DNA from: a virus
DNA: 36,196 nucleotides
Virus record (IMG/VR): IMGVR_UViG_3300034061_004035
Location: 1-36,196 of that record
Reading direction: 5' to 3' (one strand)
In this document: piece by piece, positions 21,215-28,729 of the stretch
How positions within the stretch are numbered: position 1 is the first letter of the stretch
How the letters are laid out: every line of letters begins with the position of its first letter
The notes under the pieces: model-generated
The model's database searches: none
Seen by the model: only the letters and a program-made list of their open reading frames with translations
Told to the model about the DNA's origin: nothing
Position numbers and translations under genes: made by a program

Positions 21215-21434
21215 TGTCGGTCTCCTGTGCTTCTAGCACTTCATCCTCTAGTGCATGGATGTCGCTTTCGCTCAGGATGCCCAGCAGCTCCACAGGCCTG
21301 CCTTTGTTCTCCCGATCCAACACCACACGTTTAATGTCGATTTGTTCAGGGAATCCATGAGCCGTGGGCAGCGATTCGTAAACGATGTTTACTGCCACAT
21401 GTATATACGTTTTGTACACGCTGAGGGTGCTCAT
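21207..21434 (-). CDS. Hypothetical phage protein (75 aa)
   Basis: It begins MSTLSVYKTYIHVAVNIVYE and ends with SESDIHALEDEVLEAQETDN. Strand-rich at the start and helical and acidic at the end. ATG at 21434 overlaps the RHH gene stop as ATGA. The frame extends upstream into that gene and I do not use the extension. Confidence 0.65.
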   Translation of the reverse strand: MSTLSVYKTYIHVAVNIVYESLPTAHGFPEQIDIKRVVLDRENKGRPVELLGILSESDIHALEDEVLEAQETDNA

Positions 21435-21700
21435 GGATTGGCTCCGCGTTGCGCCTTGAGTTCTTCCTGTTGCACTTTCCACAGGGTCTTCTGGAACTCC
21501 AGTTCTGTCATCACGCGAACGACTTCGCCCAGACTCTTGCCGTTGTACTCAGCTAACTCTCTGAGCATGGCGTAGGTTGGGGCTTTGACCACAATAGTGA
21601 TCCACGGCTCTTTGCGCCGTGAGGGGGACGTGGGTACTCGCCACTTCGAGTTCTTCTTTCGTTTCTCTGCTGCGGACGTTCTTTTCTTACCGTATGGCAT
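21431..21700 (-). CDS. Ribbon-helix-helix-like regulator (89 aa)
   Basis: It begins with a basic arm MPYGKKRTSAAEKRKKNSKW, then the strand-like EPWITIVVKAPTYAMLREL followed by AEYNGKSLGEVVRVMTELEF. A strand followed by two helices with a G.S turn is the MetJ/Arc ribbon-helix-helix pattern. It is first in the small-gene operon, 41 bp after a promoter whose -10 lies in a 16-bp palindrome. Autoregulation is the obvious model. AAGGAG lies 7 nt before ATG. Confidence 0.72.
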   Translation of the reverse strand: MPYGKKRTSAAEKRKKNSKWRVPTSPSRRKEPWITIVVKAPTYAMLRELAEYNGKSLGEVVRVMTELEFQKTLWKVQQEELKAQRGANP

Positions 21701-21740
21701 ATAAGCTCTCCTTTCTGGTCGTGCAAATCTAAGCACTGCC

Positions 21741-21773
21741 CGTATCATATGATACGCACAAAAAAGAAGTCAA
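21741..21773 (-). promoter_or_regulatory. Strong sigma70-like promoter with palindromic operator
   Basis: The minus strand has TTGACT (21768..21773), an 18-nt spacer and TATGAT (21744..21749). A 16-bp perfect palindrome CGTATCATATGATACG (21741..21756) covers the -10. This is the best promoter in the window. It drives the RHH gene and presumably the small-gene operon. A dimeric repressor would block RNA polymerase by binding here; the RHH product is the leading candidate. Confidence 0.82.
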
Positions 21774-21785
21774 CAGTTTTTGAAA

Positions 21786-21805
21786 CTCTGCATTATTTCG
21801 CAGAG
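21786..21805 (-). terminator. Weak terminator hairpin at end of DNA polymerase gene
   Basis: CTCTGC/GCAGAG stem around an 8-nt loop that includes the polymerase stop. The minus-strand tail TTTCAAAAAC has only three T, so termination would be partial. The polymerase operon may partly read into the small-gene operon. Confidence 0.4.
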
Positions 21806-23658
21806 CCCCAGCTCTTTCCAACCTCAACATCCACCACCGAAGGCACTCCCAGCTCAACCGCCGTGCGCATAATGCGCCCCACTTCCTCGGCCTCTTCCTG
21901 ATTGTTGACGCTGACCACGATCTCATCATGCAACTGCAGCAGGATCGTGAAGCCCGCTTCGTGCAGCTTGACCATCGCCATCTTGGTCTGGTCGGCAGCA
22001 GAGCCTTGGATCAAGCGGTTTAAACCCTTGTACGTCATCGCCCGTTTAATACGCGGGCCGTACTCGATCACTGCCTGCTCATACGGCAGCGCTTTGTTCA
22101 CGCCCCACGCCACCGGTTCAAACAGTGGGAAGCGGCATTTGCGCCCGAGCAGTGTGCGGATGGCGCCACCGGAGGAAGGGCTCTCTATCCGGCGCATCAC
22201 TGCGTCCACTGTGCTACGCAGAAATGGCACGTTCTCATGAAACAGGGAGATCAGTGCGTCGGCCTCCTCAGAGCCCATGTCCAGCGACACCGCCAGCTTC
22301 TTCTTGCCCATGCCGTACATCAGCCCTAAGCCGATGGTCTTGGCCGCCTTACGCTTGATCCCTGCCATGTCCGCAACCATCTGGTGGAAGTCGGTTCGCG
22401 GGTCTTTAATGTACGCATCCTGCATCTTCTCACTGCCCGGCAAGTTCAACAGCGCCGCGTAATGAATCAGTAGCCGTGGTTCTTGGCTCGAGAAGTCACA
22501 GCTTGCCCACAGCTGACCCTCTTCCGGCAGGAAGAGGTTGCGCACCAAGGGTCCGATGATTTCGTGCCGTGCAGGCACTTGCTGCAGGTTTGGGTTGGCC
22601 ATACTCAGCCTGCCGGTAACCGTGCCGCCGTCATCCGAGCGCAGTTGGTTGATGTGCGGGTGTATCCTGCCGTCCCCTGCGGACAGGTCAATGTAGGGCT
22701 GCAGGAAGGTGCCGTAGGTCTTGTTCAGCTCCCGCGCCTCGATGATGTCCTTGGCAATGGGGTGCTCACAGCTTTCCAGAAAGGTCTTGGTAAAGCTCGG
22801 AGCGCCGGCCTCTGTCTTCGGGTAGGCAATCCCGAGGTTATCAAAGCCGCGCGCAATACTGGCCGCTGCCCAAATGTCCACGGGGGTCTTTGCAGCGTCG
22901 CGGATCTTTTTCAGAAGCTCCTTCTCTCGCTTGTTCATATCATTGCGAAGGTCAACGGCCTTGCTGCGATCAAAGCGTACCCCACGCAAGGTAATGTCCA
23001 CCAACACCGGCAGCAGCCTTGTCTCCAGATCAAAGATAGACTCCACCTCCTCACGTCGCAGCAGACCTTTAAAGCACTGCCACAGCTTCAGCGTAAGCTC
23101 TGCGTCGCCCTCGGCATACTCTCCGACGAACATCGCCGGCAGTTTCCACAGCTCCTTCTTCGGATGCAACCCAAAGTCGCGCGCGGCGTCCTTCAAGCCC
23201 TGCTCACTCTTGACCTGCTTCAGGTAATCAAACCCCAGTGCGTTGAGACTGAAGGACATACGGTTCTCATCCAGACACGCAGCGGCGAGCATGGTGTCGT
23301 AGATAGTCCCGTTGACCGTGAACCCCGAAGCGCGCAGCCATCCCAAGTCATAGGCACCGTTGTGCATGACCTTGGGCGCAGGTAGCGCCAGCACCTTCTG
23401 TATCCACCTTTCCACCACCGCCTTGTCCAAGTTGCCACCGCCCTCATGCGCCACGGGGTAGTAGCCTTCCCAGCCCTCCACCGCCACGGCGTAGCCGACA
23501 ATGTAACCGTCCTTGGTAGGCCATCCCGGACCTTTTGTTTCCATGTTCTCGTCACGGGTTTCAAGGTCGATGGCGATTTCCGTTGCTGTGGACAGGTTAG
23601 GAAACGAGTCGGGGGGTATCCACTCGGAGGTGGGCGTAAAGAGTGGGGACTGCCTCAT
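21793..23658 (-). CDS. polA: DNA polymerase, family A with 3'-5' exonuclease domain
   Basis: 621 aa. Exonuclease motifs are IAIDLET (Asp31, Glu33), HNGAYDLGWL (Asp104) and YAEGDAELT (Asp185). Polymerase motif A is CDFSSQEPR (388-395), motif B is R436-x3-K440-TIGLGLMYG, and motif C is LLQLHDEI (577-579). No 5' nuclease domain is present, like T7 polymerase in size. Alignment with E. coli Pol I puts Leu444 at position 762, where Phe or Tyr are alternatives. This enzyme copies the phage genome. ATG at 23658 has GGAG upstream and overlaps the helicase stop as ATGA. Confidence 0.95.
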   Translation of the reverse strand: MRQSPLFTPTSEWIPPDSFPNLSTATEIAIDLETRDENMETKGPGWPTKDGYIVGYAVAVEGWEGYYPVAHEGGGNLDKAVVERWIQKVLALPAPKVMHNGAYDLGWLRASGFTVNGTIYDTMLAAACLDENRMSFSLNALGFDYLKQVKSEQGLKDAARDFGLHPKKELWKLPAMFVGEYAEGDAELTLKLWQCFKGLLRREEVESIFDLETRLLPVLVDITLRGVRFDRSKAVDLRNDMNKREKELLKKIRDAAKTPVDIWAAASIARGFDNLGIAYPKTEAGAPSFTKTFLESCEHPIAKDIIEARELNKTYGTFLQPYIDLSAGDGRIHPHINQLRSDDGGTVTGRLSMANPNLQQVPARHEIIGPLVRNLFLPEEGQLWASCDFSSQEPRLLIHYAALLNLPGSEKMQDAYIKDPRTDFHQMVADMAGIKRKAAKTIGLGLMYGMGKKKLAVSLDMGSEEADALISLFHENVPFLRSTVDAVMRRIESPSSGGAIRTLLGRKCRFPLFEPVAWGVNKALPYEQAVIEYGPRIKRAMTYKGLNRLIQGSAADQTKMAMVKLHEAGFTILLQLHDEIVVSVNNQEEAEEVGRIMRTAVELGVPSVVDVEVGKSWGSAK

Positions 23659-25160
23659 AGGCGAAAGCTCCGAAGTATGTTCTGCGGACGGACGATGTGA
23701 AGCCCTTGTCGGGCACGGGTGATACCCACGTACAGGATGCGGTTTATGTTGTCCGGGTTGTACGCGTACTCATCTGCGAACTTACTGGACAGGTCTGTCA
23801 GCAGTAGGACGTTATCGGCCTCACCGCCCTTGGCACCGTGGATCGTGGACAGTCGAATGGGGGGCTTTTGTCCGATGCGGATGCCCCTGCGCAGCATGGC
23901 GATGATGTATTCGCGCTTGTCTGCCCCGACTTTAACGAGCGCCCTGTGCCAGATGTCATCTGTCAGCAGCCCATACTGCTGCTTCAGGGTATCCATGTTG
24001 TACATCCCGTCCTCCGGCATCACGGACAGGTGCTTGGTGGCTTTGTTGACGTTGTGCCCGAGGTACTTGTACAAGTTATGCACCTGATCATAGGAGATGA
24101 TGCCATCACGTCGCAGGCTCTCCCACGATGTCACGGCCTGCAAGATACTGTCGGTCACGGACCGCGTCCCGTAGCGCTCGAACAACAGGCCTTGTGAGAC
24201 GAGCCACGCGTGTACGCCGTTGAGCATGTAGTTGGCCGCTGCCAGCACCAGCCACTCGCCCTTGGACAGATCCACATGCTCGTAGCTGATGTAGAACTGC
24301 ACCTCGCCCTGCTCCTGCCGTGGGTTCCACGTCTTCGGCTGGCGGTGCTTTATCCGGTTAACAATCTCGTTGGCCAACGCGTGGATCTTGGCAGGTACGC
24401 GGTAGGATTGATCGAGGACAATGACCTCGCCGCCGTGGTTCAGGAAAGCGTCCACGTCAGCGCCTGCCCAAGCGTACAAGGCTTGGTCGTCATCCCCTGC
24501 TATGAAAAGACGGGAGGACCGTTTAGCGAGTTCCGCCACGATGCGCCACTGTAACCGGGACAGGTCTTGTGCCTCGTCGATGATAAGCACGTCCAACGAT
24601 GGCAGTCTGTCGGGCTGCTCCAAAAGCCGATCCAGCAGGTCGGTGAAGTCCATCAGCCCATTGCGCTGTTTATATTCCCTGTATGCGCGCTCCACGTACT
24701 CAAAGTGATACCACTCAATGGCGATCTTACTGTTGTTGTAGTGCGTGTGCAGGTCTTGTCCGCGTATGCGGGCGATGTTGATCTGATTAAGGATGGGGTT
24801 GTCGGCGTTGACGGTGAAGTCCTCGCCCTCGCTGACCTTAATATCCAGCCCGGTCTCTTTAGAGAACTCCCGAAAGTTGCTGGTCTGCATCATGTCCTTT
24901 CGGGTGACGGCGAGGCAGTGGTAAGCAAGGCTGTGCAGAGTCTTAAACCACGGGAAGTCGTGAAGCCCGTTGAGGTCGGGGAACTTTTCAATGGCGCGGT
25001 CACGGGCCTCGGTCGCCGCCTTACGGGTGAAGGCAAAGTAACCGATCTGTGTGGGGTGGGTACCGCTTTGCAGTTCGATGTCCACCACGTTCAGCAAAAA
25101 GGTGGTCTTGCCGCTGCCGGGGGGCCCGAATACTTTAGTCTTCTGTGAGGGTAGCGACAT
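23655..25160 (-). CDS. UvrD/Rep-like superfamily 1 helicase
   Basis: 501 aa. It has motif I GPPGSGKT (12-19), Ia AFTRKAA (43-49), II IIDEAQDL (DEAQ at 195-198), III GDDDQALYAWAGAD, V STIHGAKGGEADNV and VI YVGITRARQGL. These give ATP binding and hydrolysis and 3'-5' unwinding of DNA. It is between the primase module and polymerase and so likely opens the fork or acts in repair. Shorter than E. coli UvrD (720 aa), so 1B/2B subdomains are small. I chose ATG at 25160 with AAGGAG 9 nt upstream; the frame extends into the previous gene, which is not used. Confidence 0.9.
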   Translation of the reverse strand: MSLPSQKTKVFGPPGSGKTTFLLNVVDIELQSGTHPTQIGYFAFTRKAATEARDRAIEKFPDLNGLHDFPWFKTLHSLAYHCLAVTRKDMMQTSNFREFSKETGLDIKVSEGEDFTVNADNPILNQINIARIRGQDLHTHYNNSKIAIEWYHFEYVERAYREYKQRNGLMDFTDLLDRLLEQPDRLPSLDVLIIDEAQDLSRLQWRIVAELAKRSSRLFIAGDDDQALYAWAGADVDAFLNHGGEVIVLDQSYRVPAKIHALANEIVNRIKHRQPKTWNPRQEQGEVQFYISYEHVDLSKGEWLVLAAANYMLNGVHAWLVSQGLLFERYGTRSVTDSILQAVTSWESLRRDGIISYDQVHNLYKYLGHNVNKATKHLSVMPEDGMYNMDTLKQQYGLLTDDIWHRALVKVGADKREYIIAMLRRGIRIGQKPPIRLSTIHGAKGGEADNVLLLTDLSSKFADEYAYNPDNINRILYVGITRARQGLHIVRPQNILRSFRL

Positions 25161-25386
25161 ATGCCAGCACTCCTTCCGGATCGCCTGACCATACAATGAC
25201 GGGGGTGTACTCACCTGCGTACAGTCCGATTATGTTGTACTCCATAAACTCCAAAGCTTCTTCTGCGGGCCAGTCGTTTTGCTCAGATAGCATCTGCAGT
25301 ATGCGATTGCCGTTATAAACAATCCTATCGTCCTTCGCAGTCATTCCGATAATGGCCTCATCAAACCCATCAAATTTTATAGTCAT
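25135..25386 (-). CDS. Conserved small phage protein (83 aa)
   Basis: It begins MTIKFDGFDEAIIGMTAKDD, then RIVYNGNRILQMLSEQNDW and EALEFMEYNIIGLYAGEYTP with IVWSGD. This layout (a regulatory-type strand, EA helix, MEYNI and PVIV strand) recurs in tailed phages between replication genes; function unknown. ATG at 25386 overlaps the primase stop as TGATG. Overlaps the helicase gene by 26 nt. Confidence 0.75.
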   Translation of the reverse strand: MTIKFDGFDEAIIGMTAKDDRIVYNGNRILQMLSEQNDWPAEEALEFMEYNIIGLYAGEYTPVIVWSGDPEGVLAYVATLTED

Positions 25387-26915
25387 CAAAAAGGTGCTCC
25401 CATTGTCTGCCGTGTAGGTGTTTCAAAAGGCGAGTCCTGTCGGGTGAAGATCGGTATACGCCAGAGCCGTGTAGCGCGGCCCTTTAGCGATGTACTGGTC
25501 GGCTCTCCGCCCAAGTCCCGCAGTCTTTGTGCCATGCGTGGCGCAGTAAATCCCAAGAACCCATTGCGTTTTAAGTGTGCCTCAAGATCTTTTATCCGGA
25601 AGTAAACCTTCGCCTCTTCCTCATTGACCCACGGGCGCCCAAGCAGTATCTCTTCCTTGTCCAGCGCCTGTTGCAGGTGCGTGGTGAACTCTTCCAGTAG
25701 GTCGGTGAACCGTCCGGTGATGCTGGTGTCATCCGGCGCATCGACGATCTGCTCCATTTCCACCATCTCGCGCAGCAGTTGGTTAAGCATTTGCTCCCAG
25801 TCCTGCCGGCGCAGTGTAGGCGGCAACAGGTTCAGGCGCTCCATGCACACGCGTTGGAACTGTGGCTGGTTAAAGAGCTGGTCGGTATCAAGCTCCACGC
25901 GCCGCGCGTCAACGTCCAAGAACCACAGGGGCGGTTCACTGTTGTACTTGGACAGCGCTGCCATGCGCGGAGCATCAGGTGCCTCCGATCCGATGCCATG
26001 CTTACGTGTGCGGCACACCGACGCGTTGCAGAAGCTGTTGATCGGCGCATCCTTGCACTTGTACCGGTAGTCCTTCTTCTTCAGCTGCTTTATCACCGTC
26101 TGCACTTCGGACAGGGAGAGCGGGGGCTGCATGAAGTTCTGGTTGTACTCAAGGATTCGCTCTTCCCAACGCTCTCCATACGCCTTGCGCAGGTAGATGC
26201 CTAGATTAAAGAGCCCGTTGTTGCGGCTGCCCTCAGGAAAGCCCTGTTGGCACAGTGTCTGTAGGCACGGCGGCGCATCCTTAAGCGTGGGGGCGGCGGC
26301 CTTGTTGGTGTCAGGAGCCGTGAGCGGCGCATCCTGCACATGTGTATCATAAAGAGCGAAGAATTGGTCTAGGGTTGCCGCACTGCCGTCATCGTTAATG
26401 GCGTAGCGGGTGGTGTCCTCTCCTGCAAAGTAAGGCAGGTTCAGGAAGTTTCCTGTATCACCGCGTTCAACAAGTATCTCAGTCTGTTTGGGGAATATCT
26501 CCCGCCCTGCCTCGCCCAGCAGTGCCGCAGAGGCCTTCAGGAAATCCTGCATATCGGCAGCAGGCACTGGGTCTTTTACAAACAGGAAGCAGTGTGCCCC
26601 GCCGCTTTTACTGCGGCAGACAACCAGCGGCAGCTTAAGCCGGCGTACCTTTTGCACCAACGCAGTGTGGTCGATGGGGTACTGGTCGATGTCAATGGTG
26701 CCCCACGTACAGCTATTGTCTGCCCGTATGGGAATGATGCCCAGTGCAGGCTCGACGCCGTCTAAATGCGCCTGCCACACGGCCTCGGTAGGCGGGGTGC
26801 GCACAACCAGTGCCTTCCCGACGCGCTTACCGTTGTCTTTGTCTTTTTCAATTCGATAGGTGCCGTATGCAATATCAAGCCCCTGAAAGATATCCTTAAA
26901 TCGCTGTAGTTGCAT
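25386..26915 (-). CDS. AEP-type primase-like protein
   Basis: 509 aa. The N-terminal domain has WGTIDIDQYP (Asp75, Asp77) followed by CRSKSGGAHCFLF (His108), the DxD and SGG-H motifs of archaeo-eukaryotic primases, as in TOTE-type primases. A helical PriCT-like part follows with EGSRNNGLFNLGIYLRKAYG, and a Cys cluster (YKCKDAPINSFCNASVC) fits a zinc site. It would lay primers for the polymerase. The C-terminal ~150 residues are helical with no identified domain. The start ATG at 26915 has AGAGA upstream. A terminator at 26938 lies upstream, so separate transcription is possible. Confidence 0.82.
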   Translation of the reverse strand: MQLQRFKDIFQGLDIAYGTYRIEKDKDNGKRVGKALVVRTPPTEAVWQAHLDGVEPALGIIPIRADNSCTWGTIDIDQYPIDHTALVQKVRRLKLPLVVCRSKSGGAHCFLFVKDPVPAADMQDFLKASAALLGEAGREIFPKQTEILVERGDTGNFLNLPYFAGEDTTRYAINDDGSAATLDQFFALYDTHVQDAPLTAPDTNKAAAPTLKDAPPCLQTLCQQGFPEGSRNNGLFNLGIYLRKAYGERWEERILEYNQNFMQPPLSLSEVQTVIKQLKKKDYRYKCKDAPINSFCNASVCRTRKHGIGSEAPDAPRMAALSKYNSEPPLWFLDVDARRVELDTDQLFNQPQFQRVCMERLNLLPPTLRRQDWEQMLNQLLREMVEMEQIVDAPDDTSITGRFTDLLEEFTTHLQQALDKEEILLGRPWVNEEEAKVYFRIKDLEAHLKRNGFLGFTAPRMAQRLRDLGGEPTSTSLKGRATRLWRIPIFTRQDSPFETPTRQTMGAPF

Positions 26916-26937
26916 TTCAGTATCTCTGTCTATGTAT

Positions 26938-26970
26938 AAAAAAATAGGGGGAAGGCGCGCGCCAACCCCC
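26938..26970 (-). terminator. Intrinsic terminator upstream of primase gene
   Basis: On the minus strand GGGGG and CCCCC flank a TT/TT mismatch and an inner GGCGC/GCGCC stem; seven T follow directly. Strong by sequence. It stands between the ssDNA-binding-like gene and the primase gene within one orientation, so it would reduce or separate expression unless bypassed. Confidence 0.82.
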
Positions 26971-26979
26971 CACCTTTAT

Positions 26980-27750
26980 TTAAAACGCATGCGAGTCTAA
27001 GGACGATTCCTCACTTGAATGCTTGACGCTGACAGCGCCGGCAGCAATGCTTTGCGAGAACTTCCGAGCGGCTTCATACACCTCTTTGCTGGCCACAGCG
27101 CCAATGTGCGCAACATCCCAACCGTACCACTTACCTTTGTCATTGCTCTCTGCCGAGGTCGTCAGCACGTAGCGCTGCGAGTACATCGGCGGGGTGTAGA
27201 ACTGTCCGGAAGAGGTCTGCGCCTTAACAGACATCATCATGGAGTTCCACTTGCGGCTCTTTTTAAGCTGCGTGGCCTTCATGGATATCAGAGCAGGCTC
27301 TGGGACTCCGTCGTTTAACACCATGACGTAGTGGTTTGCGGTGTTTTCGATATAGTTACCGTTTTCCAAATAGTCCTTGTTCGTGGTCTTGTCCCGGATG
27401 GTGCGGCTCAGGATATCACTGGTCGCAGGGTACACGGCCACGGGTGCTCCGCTGCCTTGCCCACGTGGGGTCCACTCAATGTACTGACGGACGTAGGCGC
27501 ACGGGATCACCGTGATACCACTCTTGCCGTCATGTAGCTCACCGGTCACGGTGTTGTAGATCATGCCCGGGAGGGCACCTTCAAGCTCCCCGATCTCAGG
27601 GGAGTTTGCAGCCAGCAGCCGCAGGAAGGGTAACGCAAGGTCGTCCTGACCCATGCCTTCAAATCCACCGCTGGCGTCTTGTTCAAAGATGTTTGCGATG
27701 GCAATGTCTGTTGTTCCGCGTTCCAGTACTTCGTTTTCGTGCTTCTTCAT
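26980..27750 (-). CDS. Putative ssDNA-binding or recombination accessory protein
   Basis: 256 aa. It begins MKKHENEVLERGTTDIAIAN and includes GKSGITVIPCAYVRQYIEWT, TANHYVMVLNDGVPEPALIS and ATQLKKSRKWNSMM, with a polar C-terminus ending SSLDSHAF. Related proteins in phages are annotated as single-stranded DNA-binding or of unknown function. The position right before primase agrees with ssDNA work. The acidic/polar C-terminal end is mild compared with bacterial SSB. ATG at 27750 has AGGAA 10 nt upstream. Confidence 0.55.
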   Translation of the reverse strand: MKKHENEVLERGTTDIAIANIFEQDASGGFEGMGQDDLALPFLRLLAANSPEIGELEGALPGMIYNTVTGELHDGKSGITVIPCAYVRQYIEWTPRGQGSGAPVAVYPATSDILSRTIRDKTTNKDYLENGNYIENTANHYVMVLNDGVPEPALISMKATQLKKSRKWNSMMMSVKAQTSSGQFYTPPMYSQRYVLTTSAESNDKGKWYGWDVAHIGAVASKEVYEAARKFSQSIAAGAVSVKHSSEESSLDSHAF

Positions 27751-27765
27751 GCTCGTGATTCCTGT

Positions 27766-28326
27766 TTAAGATTTAATGATAGCTTTCTTGCCGATATAGG
27801 CACCAAACAACTCTAGTGGGAAGTCTTTGCCCCTTTCCACTTGTTCCTTCACCCATGCTTTTAAGGTCATGGGTTCTACCTTCTGGGCCTGCTCCGGCAT
27901 AAAGCCAGTGCCCTTCAGGTTAGAGAGAAGACTATTGCAAAGCTCGTCTTCCCCTTTGCCGAACCGAACGGACACGGTGTTCTTGATCAGATCATCAAAC
28001 CCGTGTTCGCGCAGCCATGCAAATGCTTCAGCCTGCCTTTCTGCTTTGATCGATGCGCCGTAGAACGGCTTAATCTCGATACTACTACCGTCAGCCATCC
28101 GAAAGCTACTCATGCCCAGTGTCGCGAGGGCCTCGGGCAGCGACTCTTCTGCCAGCTTGCGGTAGTTCTCCTTCCTCTCAGACAGAGTCTTTTCCAGATC
28201 ATCAATCTCCTTGGAAAGACTCTTGGCCCGCGAGGCAAGCGCCGCCACACCTTGGATGTCGTCATCCTTTATCTGGAGGGCTTCGGCATCCTTTTGGAAG
28301 AGGTCATTTAAATTATTCGTACTCAT
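27766..28326 (-). CDS. Conserved coiled-coil phage protein (186 aa)
   Basis: It begins MSTNNLNDLFQKDAEALQIK, with a long coil (ASRAKSLSKEIDDLEKTLS, ERKENYRKLAEESLPEAL), then a strand pair around IEIKPFYGASIKAERQ and a helical tail. This coil-plus-strand layout is common next to phage SSB and primase genes; the role is unknown, and a replication accessory is plausible. ATG at 28326 has GGAGAAAG upstream and overlaps the previous gene by 14 nt. I do not use the upstream extension in the frame. Confidence 0.65.
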   Translation of the reverse strand: MSTNNLNDLFQKDAEALQIKDDDIQGVAALASRAKSLSKEIDDLEKTLSERKENYRKLAEESLPEALATLGMSSFRMADGSSIEIKPFYGASIKAERQAEAFAWLREHGFDDLIKNTVSVRFGKGEDELCNSLLSNLKGTGFMPEQAQKVEPMTLKAWVKEQVERGKDFPLELFGAYIGKKAIIKS

Positions 28327-28648
28327 CACTTTCTCCTTTCTTGAATAGATCCACTTGGATCGGAATGTAACGGCGTTCAATCTTGTCCCACTTCAGACAC
28401 TTGTAACGTCCGTTATTCTTTGCAGCAGCCAAGGCGGCCACGATGCTAATTGCGGTAGGGTCACCTATAAACAGCAGGTAATCCTCATCACAGAAGGTTT
28501 CCAAACGGCGCTTGATCCGCTGCACGGTCGGGGCAACGGAAAAACTGATTTGAGCGTTTGGCGGCAAAATAGTTACAACAGTACCGAAGTCCATTGCAGA
28601 GGTAATATTGTGCTGTCCCGTTTCAGAAACGGCATAGACGTTTGGCAT
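28313..28648 (-). CDS. Conserved phage protein with LFIGDP and KWDK motifs (111 aa)
   Basis: It begins MPNVYAVSETGQHNITSAMD, then YLLFIGDPTAISIVAALAAA, KCLKWDKIERRYIPIQVDLF and an acidic end. The SETG...GDP.AI...KWD pattern is a small phage family without known function. It is the first gene of the replication operon; ATG at 28648 has AAAGGAGAAAG in front. Takeover or DNA metabolism could be its role but is not shown. Confidence 0.72.
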   Translation of the reverse strand: MPNVYAVSETGQHNITSAMDFGTVVTILPPNAQISFSVAPTVQRIKRRLETFCDEDYLLFIGDPTAISIVAALAAAKNNGRYKCLKWDKIERRYIPIQVDLFKKGESDEYE

Positions 28649-28678
28649 TTCTTTCTCCTTTCTTTTTTCGAGGGGTCT

Positions 28679-28707
28679 GAGTATACTCGTTCGGAAATAT
28701 GACGCAA
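28679..28707 (-). promoter_or_regulatory. Divergent promoter region with GAGTATACTC palindrome
   Basis: On the minus strand TTGCGT (28702..28707), a 16-nt spacer and TATACT (28680..28685) drive the replication operon. The -10 lies inside the perfect 10-bp palindrome GAGTATACTC (28679..28688), which also supplies TATACT on the plus strand for the helicase operon, with a weak -35. One regulator bound here could affect both directions. Confidence 0.72.
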
Positions 28708-28729
28708 CCCCTAGAAAGAGATATTTTAA

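Noticed and set aside
22483-23385. 300-codon plus-strand frame opposite DNA polymerase
   Set aside because: The polymerase on the minus strand has every family motif, so the long antisense frame is a codon-bias shadow.
27766-28326. The 186-aa protein as an SSB
   Set aside because: It has a coiled coil and no OB-fold-like pattern; the neighbouring 256-aa protein is the better ssDNA-binding candidate.
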